DNA of 64,000 bases from Cymodocea nodosa (taxonomy: Eukaryota > Streptophyta > Magnoliopsida > Alismatales > Cymodoceaceae). This document shows positions 45,055 through 55,221 of this stretch, one piece after another. Positions within the stretch are counted from its first letter, which is position 1. The number at the start of each line of letters is the position of its first letter. A program made the translations under genes and the position numbers. The DNA lies in the NCBI GenBank assembly GCA_036874045.1, contig CM072336.1, positions 18,409,001 to 18,473,000 of the forward strand, in the 5' to 3' direction. The notes under the pieces are model-generated. The model was not told where the DNA came from and searched no databases. It worked only from the letters and a program-made list of their open reading frames with translations.

Positions 45055-46893
45055 TTAAGAAAAACTTTTTCTTGGTACCCAATGCTGTTGAGGACCAAGT
45101 TCATTAAACGCATATTTCTTCTTTTTGTATAAAAATAGTTTAACATTATCATTTACATTCTTATTAGTTGTAGGTCTATTGATTTTTCATTTGCATCATA
45201 CTTATAGCATTGTTGCTCTTACAATCATTCTTTTTGTTTTTAGATGTAGTATAACCAACACCAAACTGATTTTTATCAGATGTTAATTTATTTTGGTCAT
45301 GCTCATACATTTTAGTGAGTTCATACCAAGATTTTGTACTAGTATTAACATTTTTTGTACATACAAAATCTTTTTCTGCACAAAAATTTTCAGTTTTATC
45401 ACATGTAGAATGAGTAATTGGTCTAACACTAGTGTTTTGAATTACATGCTCGGGTTTCTGAATTTTCAATTTACTACAATTGTCTGAAATTTTAGAAACA
45501 TTAGTAATTGAATTTCTAGAACAAGAAACAAGATTTTTAGAAACATTTATAATCATGTTAGAAGTACATTTTGACAAATCACATTGATTTATATAATTAC
45601 TACATGATTCATCCCTTGGAGTACCTACTTCTACATATTTATTACCTTGTTTCATGATAAAAGGAATTTTAGTCTTAGATTTACTTGAACTGCAACTAAT
45701 AAATCCTTTATTGGCTTGAGATTCAGGATAATCAAATCCTAAGCCAAATTTATATGACACCTTAGGGGTACTAGTTAGTTTGTCTAACTTAGTTTGACTT
45801 AAATTCCATTTCTTAATGGTAGAATTTAAATTTAGGTCTCTCAGTTTTAATTTATCTATCTCTAATTCAAGTTCATTTATATTTGTTCTCAAGATTTCAT
45901 TTTCAGATTCTATCTTTAACTTTTCAGCATTTGTATTCTGTATTTGTTCATGCAAGACACATTCATTAAATCTAAATTTATGCAAATCTCTAGCATGATT
46001 TTCATTATCACATTTAAACTTTTCTGAAGTAGTAGATAGGAAACAATTTTCTTCTTCCACAATGGATAAAGAGTTTCTGATATTCTTATTTTCTAGTTTA
46101 CAAACTTTAAGTTTTTGTAATAATGCATGATAAGCACATAATAATTCATCAAAGTTAAAATCTGAATGACTTTCAGGATCAGATATTACCTCAGACTCAT
46201 TTTCCATGAAGCCCACATGAGCAACGTCTTCTAACTCTTGTTCTCCTTCTGAATGTGAGGATTTTGATGTTGATTCCTCAGATTCAGACTCTTCAGACGT
46301 GTCATCCCAAGTGACCTTCAAAGCCTTTTTCTTGTAAAACTTTTTCTGAGTTTTCTAAGCCATCTTCTTCTGATTTGTCCTACTTTGCTTTTCATTTTTC
46401 CTTATAGGACAATCTGGAGAAAGATGTCCAGGTTTCTTACAGTTGTAACATACATACTTTCTGGATGAAGAAGTCTTGTCATTCAGTGATTTTGACGTTG
46501 AGGGTTTGTCATTTCTATTCCTTTGCTGTTTCTTAGCTTTCCATGCTTTCTTGAATTTCCTTCATGTGAAACTTCTAATGCATGCCACACCTCATAAGCA
46601 GATTTATACGCCGACACTTTACAGAACTGTTCATAACTCAATGCACAAAATAAAATATTTAAGCCCTAAGCATTCAGAGTTTCATTTTCTTTTTCAGTAA
46701 TTGTCTAAGTATTATTAGGAGTAGATAACGGAGTATAATGTTTCGAAATCATGAACTACAACTTATGATCTATGCTTTGAAGAAAAATAGTCATCCTATA
46801 TTTCCAATATTCAAAATGTATTCCATCAAATAAAGGAGGATGATTAAGATTTTGGCCTTCATATAAAGAAAAATTACCATTTCTAGTAGCCAT
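45055..46893 (-). pseudogene. gag: Copia gag with internal deletion (element 3)
   Basis: Starts MATRNGNFSLYEGQ. A TAG in HKL*FMISK is shared with element 4, while element 1 keeps TGG. At about 46562 the capsid coding jumps from EVSHEG to the linker KFKKAW, losing about 400 bases and shifting frame. AGG is common to both edges. The zinc knuckle (CYNCKKPGHLSPDC, near 46440) is intact. The TAA at 45055-45057 is in the same frame as the protease, four codons before QEETTSKW, so gag and pro-pol are one frame separated by a stop. Confidence 0.8.
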
Positions 46894-47080
46894 GTTACCT
46901 TAGATTTTTCAACCTATTTGATTTTAAACAATCTAAAAACTTTAAAACAACTTGAGCCTTAAATCAAGAAAGTTAAACGTATGCTCAAATATTAATGTCT
47001 ATTTAAAAACAAGGAAGGTAGAATAAGCAATGATATTAAATAAGTTGGTATCGATTTTATATCAAAGATTATTAAACAAA

Positions 47081-47092
47081 GCTCTGATACCA
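47081..47092 (-). other. Primer binding site of element 3
   Basis: The minus strand reads TGGTATCAGAGC two bases inside the 5' LTR, the initiator-Met tRNA site. Confidence 0.9.
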
Positions 47093-47094
47093 CT

Positions 47095-48668
47095 TGTAGG
47101 ATCGTATGGCTACACAAGAGGAGGGTGAATTGTGTATTTCAATATTTTCGAATATAATTGAAACTTTAAAACTGAAAAACAAGTCAAGACATTGTTTTCA
47201 TAAAATCATTTTTATTCAAGGTTTCAATTACAATATACAATTCAATTCTCCTCAGAAATTGTAGATGCAATTATATCTCGATACCATGTTTCATCTATAC
47301 AATTTCATAACTACAAATAGAGAAAACTAATTTGCGGAATTTAAAACATTTCTCCCTGTTTGAGATCTTTCTTCTTCTTTCTTTTTCAACAATTCTTCAA
47401 TGACGAATATCTTGTCTTTTTATGCTTCACTGAATTTGCTTTCTTCTAATACTTCAAATCTTCAGTGACGTATATAATACCTTTTTCTGCTTCACTGAAT
47501 TTTCTTCCACCTGAGAGCTTTTCCCGAAGAGGTGTTTTTGATCTTTGAAAAGATTTTCCTTTTGGTGTGTAGGGATAGTATGATCCTTGAAAAGATTTTT
47601 CATTTTGTGTGCAATGATAGTTTGATCAACGAGAATTCTATGCCTTTTATACTGTATCTTCATTTCATGCATATCCTCCACGTTTAATCACTACCAGTTT
47701 TCCACTTCTTCACGTCTTTGCTTTTTCCTTCATCAAAACACACACGTTCTGACCCACATTTATATTTCAAATTTTCTTTAATCATCAGTCTTGGATCTCT
47801 GAAAAATTTCCTTCAAAATAAACTTTCTCGTCCAGAATTTTTCATCAATGTAATAAGTAGTCGTTACTTTAATGTTAACTAAACGAGTAACATAAGTAGA
47901 TATTAACTTAACGTTTCTAACTTAATGAGTTCCTCATGTGCCATTTCACGTGACAAGTACTGTAGCTAACTCAACGAACTAAGTCCATGGTGTTACGCTA
48001 ACTCAACGAACCATCTCCGTTATGTTACAATAACTCAGCGAACTAGTAAAAAAATGTTTTTATAATAAGAATTTTACCATATGCAAAAATAACAACTTAA
48101 GTTTATGACACTAACCTAATGTGTTGTCTTAGTGTTCAATATAGCAACTCAACGCGTTTAGTTATGTTAACTTAACGAGTTAAACATGTGCACCTCACGT
48201 GATACAATATAACATTCGTAACTTATAATTTCACCACATGTACAACACTAACTTAACGAGTTCGTCTCTTCTTTTACTTACTAACTCAACGAGTTCTCAT
48301 GTGACCTATTTTAACCTTTAAGCCTCTAACTCAACGAGTTCTCACGAGATCTCTATACAAATAACACTCTAACTTAACGAGTTGTCCAAACGTGCACTGT
48401 TCATGATACAGAAGATATAATTTTAAAATATATCATGCTTTTCAATAAAAACACACGTTAACTTAACGTTTAGTTAAATGAGAAATTAATGCAATGAAAC
48501 GACTAGTTATTTAACAATATAATTTCAGATCCAATACAGACAAATATTTATATCAGTAAACTTTTTCTGTATTAATTGATGATTTTAATTTCTTTTCACA
48601 AGCAATAGTAATTGAGCAAATATGATTATTTTCATTCAGCACACTTCATCAAAACAAAATACTCAACA
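47095..48668 (-). repeat. 5' LTR of element 3 (1,574 bp)
   Basis: Plus-strand ends are TGTAGGATCG and ...AAATACTCAACA, followed by the CTTCC duplication. TATA box complement at 47645-47651. G-box array on the right half. Confidence 0.92.
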
Positions 48669-48673
48669 CTTCC

Positions 48674-50499
48674 TATTTGTTGACATCTTAAACAACTTAA
48701 GGAATATTTATAAGCATCTTTGAATAGTGTTGGCCAATAGAATCCACATTGCAGAATTTGGTAGTAGTTTTCCCTAAACCAAAATGTCCACCACATGCTT
48801 GGTCATGGTAGAAAGTCAATATGCTCTGATATTCAGTTTCTGGAACACACCTCCTTAAACCATATCAGGACATTTCTTAAATAAGTATGGGTCTTCCCAA
48901 TAGTAATATTTTACTCTTGAAAAGAATAATTTCTTATCCTGTCTATTTGAATGAGACATCTTTCAATAGATTAGTTAAAGGTCTAGCTATTTTGCTAAAA
49001 TCTTTAATAAATCTTCTATAAAATCTTACATGTCCTAGAAATGATCTAATATCTTTTACTGATTTAGGTTCTAGTAGATTAGAAATTACTTCTATTTTAG
49101 CTTTATCTACTTCCAACCCTTTCTTTGAAACAACATGTCCCAAGACTATTCCTTGTTTAACAGTGAAGTGACATTTTTCCCAATTTAGAACCAAATTTTT
49201 TTCCACACAACATTTTAATACTTGGTCTAAATTGTTTAAACACACTTCATATGAAGTTCCATAGATAGTAAAATCATCCATAAATATTTCTAAAAAGTCT
49301 TCAATCATTCTAGTGAATATGCCCTGCATACACCTTTGAAAGGTAGCTAGTGCATTGCATAATCCTATTGACATTCTCTTAAAAGCATAAGTTCCATTAG
49401 GACATGTGAAAGTTGTTTTCTCTTGATCCTCTAATGCTACTTGAACTTGGTTATATTCTGAAAAACCATCTAGGAAACACAAATATTCTTGCTCTACTAA
49501 TTTTTCCAGCATTTGGTCTATAAAAGGTAAGCAAAAATGATCTTTCCTAGTCACAGTATTCAGCTTTCTATAGTCTATACACACTCTCCAGCCTGATTGA
49601 ATTCTAGTAGGTATCAAGTCCTGACTTTCATTCCTAATAACTGTTAATCCCGATTTCTTTAGAACTACATGGATTGGACTAACCCATGAGCTATCAGAAA
49701 TAGGATAAATTATGTCATTATCTAACCATTTCACTATTTCTTTCTTGACTACTTCTTTAAGGTTTGGATTTAATCTCCTCTCAGGAATTCTAACTAGTTT
49801 AGCATTCTCTTCTAAATATATGTGGTGACATCATAAAGTTGCACTTAACCCTTTTATATCAGTTATAGTCCATCCTATTGCTTCTTTATAAGTTTTTACT
49901 ACATCTTTTAATTTAGAAATTTGATCCTCTTTTAAATCTAAAGCAATAATATTTGGACATGTTCGTTTCTCTTCTAGAAATATATAGGTTAATTCAAGAG
50001 GTAAAGGTTTCAATTCTAAATGTTAACCATTAGAAGCTAGAGCTCCTAATTGAACATTTTCATCTTCTATATAAATCTCTTCTTGATCTCCTTCTACATT
50101 TATGCTTTCACTTACTTCTAAAGTTTCAGAATCTAGTTGCCTATTTAATTCTTCTTGAATCACATCATTTAGCATATCTCCTTCATCCTCTAAAAAGTCT
50201 ATAGTATGTACGGACATTTTTAACTCCTCAAACTTTTTTGATTTGAAAATGTTTAATTGAGTATCCTCATTACCATATGCTAACTTCATCACTCTAGTTT
50301 TACAATTTATGACAGCCCTTGATGTTGCTAAGAATAGTCTTCCCAAAATTAAAGATTTATCATGATTTTTATGCTTAATTTGTTGGGAATCCAAAATCAC
50401 AATATCAATAGGATATATGAAGTTTTTTATTTTAATTAAGACATCCTCTATTTTTCCTCTAGGGTATCTTATACTTCTATCAGCTAAGTTTCACAATAT
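48674..50499 (-). pseudogene. pol: Athila pol, copy B: protease C-part, reverse transcriptase, integrase zinc site
   Basis: The minus strand runs from a retropepsin tail (LADRSIRYPRGKIEDVL, SLILGRLFLAT) near 50400-50490 through the linker (AIGWTITDIKG near 49850) to reverse transcriptase at 49734-48943 with DSSWVSPIHVV, WRVCIDYRKLN, FCLPFIDQML and the active site IFMDDF. All are hallmarks of Athila. The catalytic DSG/DLG part of the protease is missing upstream, where an LTR abuts. After LLKDVSFK the sequence jumps to [11 protein letters not shown] (about 48945), deleting RNase H and shifting frame. The HHCC site (HDQACGGHFG) at about 48770-48830 is cut by copia element 3. Confidence 0.88.
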
Positions 50500-52454
50500 C
50501 TTATATTAATAAATTCTCTTAGAAGTAAACAAACAACCTTTCTCACAAATTAGATATGAAGTCCCATTTGTATTTTAAACTTCAAGTGCATAGTGTATAT
50601 TGTATTTGTATGCAAGTACAGGTCGATCCCATAGATATTGAGTAAGAATTGTGTACTGTTCTAATTTTTAAATTGGAGTTTATATGTGTTCAGTAAAGCA
50701 CTCTGTTGAGTTACAGTTAACCCAACGAACTTAGTTTGTAGAGTTATAGTTAACTCAACAGACTAACCTCATGGACTTAAGTTAACTCCACGAGCCTGTT
50801 TTTCCAATTAAATACTGTTATTTACAAAGGAATTCGGCTAACCATTGGGCGGTTCCATAGAATATAAATAACATCAGTTAAGCTCTTTAATGCTAGTTAA
50901 TTTTAGATTTGTCATTACGCAACACTAACATTCAAATATTTCAATCAGTAACCATTAAAATCTTTAAGTATCTAGGACAATTCAATTTTCAATAAATTGT
51001 AAAACTATTTTCTATTTTCTGAATCAAACAAACATAAAACATTCAAAATACTGACAATGATAATATTAATCACGATACAAAGCAAACAATACAACACTTT
51101 AATACTAAATGTAAACACATATAATTTGTTGTTTTTGGTATTTTTGTTTTGATATGTTCCTGAAGATGAGCGAAAGGTGAAATATAAAAATCTCTATTGA
51201 CAGTAAAAACTTCCGTCACTACATGCGACACGATTACACCACTGAAAACTTAATCACTTACAATCTTGCCTCCTCTCCCTATAGAATCGCGAATCAAGAA
51301 TTGTAAGATGATCTCCTCTTCAGCATACTGGCATCAACCTGAAACCAAGGCTAGAAGCTTTATGATCTCCTGAGATATGAGTCGGTGCTTGGTGAAAATG
51401 ACTTCCCTTCTTGCAACGCGATCACTCCTCACAATGGTTGTCAATCAACATGTTTGGCTCGGAATCGACCCGACATCTGAAAAGTATCCTCACAGACCTC
51501 CGATGGTTGGTGATTTTAGTGGTTTTGGTGGTGGTGTGGAGCTTCAGGGAACTACTGATGCTTCTTGCAGTTAGCGCGATTCTCCTCCTACACACACACA
51601 CTTTTCGTCTTTCTCCTCTTCTTTTATATTTCTTTCAGTAATAACTGCTTCTGCTTAAATGATCGATTGGATTTCCTTCATTCATATCAACAATGGTGAT
51701 TTCTTCTTCATTCCACAAGTGAATTCCTATGTGATACGTGCAATCGTGGTTTTCCTTTGAATTTCCTGTTTCTACAATTGCTATAATGGCATATTAGAAA
51801 ATAAATGGTCTGTGGAGTTAGTGTAACTCAATAGACTTCGTTGATTGAACTATAAAACACGTGCAATAAAGGAATAACTTATAAGATTATATCACTAACA
51901 CAACACATTACCTTAGTGTATATTCAAGTGACTAAATGCGTATAGTTATGATAACTTAACGAGTTATACATGTGCAGCTCACGTGACATAATAAAGCATT
52001 TAAATTCAACACGTGCATAATTCTAATTTAACAAGTTCAGATATTTCAGATACTTACGAACCTAACTATCCGATGCTTAGATGCATTTCAGATAGTTAAC
52101 AAATAACTTACCGAACACTCACTGAAGTCATGCATTTAAGGTTACAACACATGTACTCTAGGAAATAATAAAATATTCTTTAAGCGTTTAAAACATAACT
52201 GTCCAGTACATTAAATATAACTCTTTGAAATAACAAAAAATTCAGAGACTTAAGAATTTCAAAGCTTGTAACTTACTAATAGTTCAGAAATGTACTTAAT
52301 TAACGTTAATTTCCTGAAATTATGTAGATTCTTTCATTAAAGCATATAATAGTGCAATTATAATATTATAGTGTAATTCTCATATGATAAGTTAAATATT
52401 ATGCAATTAACCATCATTTAAGCGTAAATATTATGCACTTTTTCATTCTAAACA
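50500..52454 (-). repeat. Athila-type LTR (about 1.95 kb), 3' end lost
   Basis: The minus strand starts TGTTTAGAATG at 52454, as in the LTRs at 348 and 55222, and is collinear to AATTTATTAATATA near 50500. The last roughly 35-60 bases and primer site are missing and protease coding begins at once. Upstream flank is F-box coding (…ATACATGT), so the LTR interrupts that gene. GTTGAGTTA repeats lie at about 50700-50790. Confidence 0.7.
51377..51574 (+). other. Small antisense ORF inside the Athila LTR (65 codons)
   Basis: Same small ORF as at 1216-1404, also antisense to its LTR. It begins MSRCLVKM and contains HVWLGIDPTSEKYPHRPPM. A three-residue insertion (GFG) relative to the first copy preserves frame. 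No family recognised. Confidence 0.2.
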
Positions 52455-53058
52455 ACATGTATGTTGTTAATTAACGTTTTCTGTCCTAGATATATCATAG
52501 TATTTTCAGTCCAAGATCTATTCAGAAAATTATACACACTTAAACATAAATGTTCATCCCAATTTCCAGTTGGTCTCTAGTAATACAATTTTTCAGGAAT
52601 GGTTAAATTTTTATCAGAAAAGATTAATGCTGACCCATAATTTTCAGTTGGTACTTCAAATCTATTAGGCCTTCCTATATTCCATTCTTCTTTAGTGATA
52701 GGATTTCTAATCCAAATATCGGGTAACAAAATTGCATACCTTGGTTTGGTTCTGTAAATAATTAATCATTCATTTATTCCCATAATATGATTTATTCCTT
52801 CTAATGTATTGGGTGGAATTCCAGTAGTTTCTTCCATATTCAAATATTCATAGCTGATTGAACTATGTTTAAATGACTTCCATAAAAATCCATATCTAAT
52901 ATTAGTCATTTTTGTAGCTTGTAGTCCATGAAAATATTTTCCTTTGACACATTCTAAATATTTTCCTTTGACACACAACACAATCTGCATGGATCTTTAG
53001 CAGATAAGTTACTTAGTACTTCCCTTAATGCATCTAGTGGTAATTTCATCAATTCCAT
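52455..53058 (-). pseudogene. F-box gene, N-terminal half
   Basis: ATG 53058 opens MELMKLPLDALREVLSNLS and continues AKDPCRLCCVSKE, a clear F-box (LP.D.L.E.L..L..KD.CR...VSK). Such proteins hold substrates for SCF ubiquitin ligases via SKP1. A near-exact tandem duplication of about 22 bases near 52945-52990 (TTTTCCTTTGACACA twice) shifts frame. Reading resumes with an FBA-like part (YRTKPRYAILLPDIWIRNP, TKEEW, NYGSALIFS) with stops near 52765 and 52580. TTTTTACAG, a possible splice acceptor, lies about 14 bases upstream of the ATG. The frame ends at an Athila LTR. The collinear C-terminal half is at 27606-27839. Confidence 0.6.
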
Positions 53059-53259
53059 CTATTGTGATTCTGTAAAAACAAAATTTAGCAGAGATAAAAT
53101 TAACATAGCTACTTACTTACCCTCGTGGAGTTAGGTTAAAACTCAACGGACTAAGTTCGTTGAGTTAAGTAATAACTCTATGATATTACTAACAATAATT
53201 AAACTTACATTTCTTTCTATATTTTTCTATTTACTATATTATACATAATTGCTTTAGTT
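53059..53259 (-). other. Spacer with GTTGAGTTA repeats before the F-box start
   Basis: No gene. 53120-53180 carries CTCGTGGAGTTAG, AACTCAACGGAC and GTTCGTTGAGTTAAG, the same words found in the LTRs and before the accessory ORFs. It lies between a gypsy gag end and the F-box ATG. Confidence 0.45.
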
Positions 53260-53893
53260 GTACTACTTCATTCAGTTTCCCTCCCAAAGGAGATATCAAT
53301 TTCATTAATAGTTCTATTGACAGGGTTAGGCACTACTTGCATTGGCAATCCTCTAGTAGATCTAACTTGTATTGATTTCTTCTGTCTAGGGGGTATATTT
53401 CTATTCATATTATGATTTTGAATGATAGCATTTCGAAATACAAGATCTAGACGATTGTTTAATTGTTGAATTATCTTTTTTAACTTCTCTATTCTAGATC
53501 CTTGTTCAATTAATGCTTCATAACTTATATTTTTGTCATTTATATTTTCTCCTCCTTGGAAATTGTTATTTCTCCAAGATAGGTTCGGGTGATTTCTCCG
53601 ATTAGGGTTATAAGAATTTCCAAAGTTATCTTTCTAGTTTCTAGCATAAATAATATCTAAGTCATTAATGTTTGCATTTTTTTCTACTAGTTTTTGATTT
53701 AATGATAACTCTTCTATTTTCTTTGTTAACTCAATTAATTTAACTTCTAGTTTCTGCCACTATGTAGTTCTTTTGCAAAGTTTTCTAAGTATGCCCATGA
53801 TTCTTCACTACATAGTTTTAAAAATCCATTTTGACATGTAGATTCTAATTACGATTTAGTTGAAACATCTATGCCTTCATAAATTATACCTAT
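53260..53893 (-). pseudogene. gag: Athila gag C-terminal fragment
   Basis: The minus strand contains ESTCQNGFL, then NSYNPNRRNHPNLSWRNNN, a signature of Athila gag, then a coiled-coil-like EQGSRIEKLKKIIQQLNN and a tail ending SFGRETE with TGA. Several stops and a frameshift are present. Upstream it is cut by the family-2 LTR end at 53894. Downstream no protease follows. F-box DNA does, 200 bases on. It may belong to a non-autonomous element. Confidence 0.7.
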
Positions 53894-53961
53894 TGTAGGA
53901 TCGTTGTATCACAAGAGGGGGGGTGAATTGTGTCTTTAGTAATTAAAATTACTAGCGGATA

Positions 53962-54267
53962 TGTTATTATGTGTCTTGAATTAGTTTGTTATACATAGGG
54001 GTAGTTTTGTCCTTAGCCAGTTGGGGGTACACAAATGTTATAAATAGACCCCCAACGTGTGCTTTTAGAGGATGATGAATCTTGTATCCCTTTGTGATCA
54101 CCTAGAGAGAATCATTCAGTTGAGCTCCATCCGTGGACGTACCCAATTAGGGAACCACATTAAACCTTGGTGTTTTTGCAGTTTTTCACACGTTTTTCCC
54201 ATTTGTCTTCTTCTTTCTTCTCCACGAGTCCAAGCTTCTCCCTTTCCGCACTTCTCTTCGCATAACA
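53962..54267 (+). repeat. Small solo LTR (306 bp), Ale-like copia, with TSD
   Basis: TGTTATTATG...CGCATAACA is flanked by GGATA (53957-53961 and 54268-54272). The uninterrupted site is present at 23049-23053. Internal words (ATAAATAGACCCCC as TATA region, CCGTGGACGTACCC, GAACCACATTAAACCTTGGTG) recall short Ale/Retrofit-type copia LTRs (family knowledge). Strand inferred from the TATA-like word. Confidence 0.8.
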
Positions 54268-55221
54268 GGATAAAACAAGAGCACAAAACACTCATAAATA
54301 AAATTCTATTCTTTATAAACTTTAAAGAAAGAATTTACAATATCATTTCAGCTCAATTCTCTTCTTAACGATTTTGATACAGGTGTTTGATATACAATTC
54401 AAATAGAAAATGAAGTCCTTATTCAAAACTAATTTCGAATTGTATAAAACCTGATCTTTACGCATGTAGCTCATTTCCTTCTTTTTGCTCAACTTCTATA
54501 TCTTTTCTTCTCTAGTTGTCGAATTTCCAAACTTCTTGCATTTGCAGCTCCTTTTCTGAAATTACTTGGAATTTTGAACTTCTTCTGATGTTGGAGAATT
54601 TTTCTAGATATAAATATTCAGACTTGATTTTTCAATTTGGGATCCAGATTGAATATTCAAACTTGGTTTTTGAGATTGGAAATCCTTCTCGTAATGTAGC
54701 TCGTACTCTCTATTAGTAGTAGAACTCTGTCTTCACATTTAGCATGTTCATCCACTTAATCCACAATCCATAATCCATAATCCATAATCCACGTACTAAT
54801 TTTTTCTTTAATTCAAATTACTATCTTTTTGAATTTCCACTTTTCTCCACTATCATTTTGAATTTCCACGATTTCCACTCGTAGATTCACTAAAACTTTA
54901 TCTTCCTAGAGACTTGTAGAATATCTTCTAAGTCTTCGTTTTAGTCGAACACTTATTCTTTAAGTCCTATAAAAACTCAGACAATTCTCTATAACTCTTC
55001 GAGTTTTTACACTTGCAAAACACGTGACTGAACAAGGAAAACTTATTTGTTCATTAGTAATTTTATAAAACTCGAACAGTTATCTATCCATGTGTATAAA
55101 AACTCGAACAGTTATCTAACTCTTCGATTTTCATTACCGAACGCACATGGAAAACACATGACAACTTAAAACATTAAAAACACACGTGTAGATAACTATA
55201 CGAGTTTTTAACATAACTTTT

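Larger units (their letters stand above)
36407..48668 (-). mobile_element. Copia element 3, complete insertion (12,262 bp) with TSD
   Basis: It is bounded by two LTRs and by CTTCC on both sides (36402-36406 and 48669-48673). It lies within the integrase of Athila copy B. On the minus strand it has 5' LTR, PBS, gag (internally deleted), pol, spacer, accessory ORF, polypurine tract and 3' LTR. The first 100 bases of the two LTR ends differ at four positions by eye, so the insertion is not recent. Confidence 0.93.

Noticed and set aside
54072..54368. 98-codon ORF starting inside the Ale-like LTR
   Set aside because: It runs across the TSD into unrelated LTR sequence, so it is accidental.
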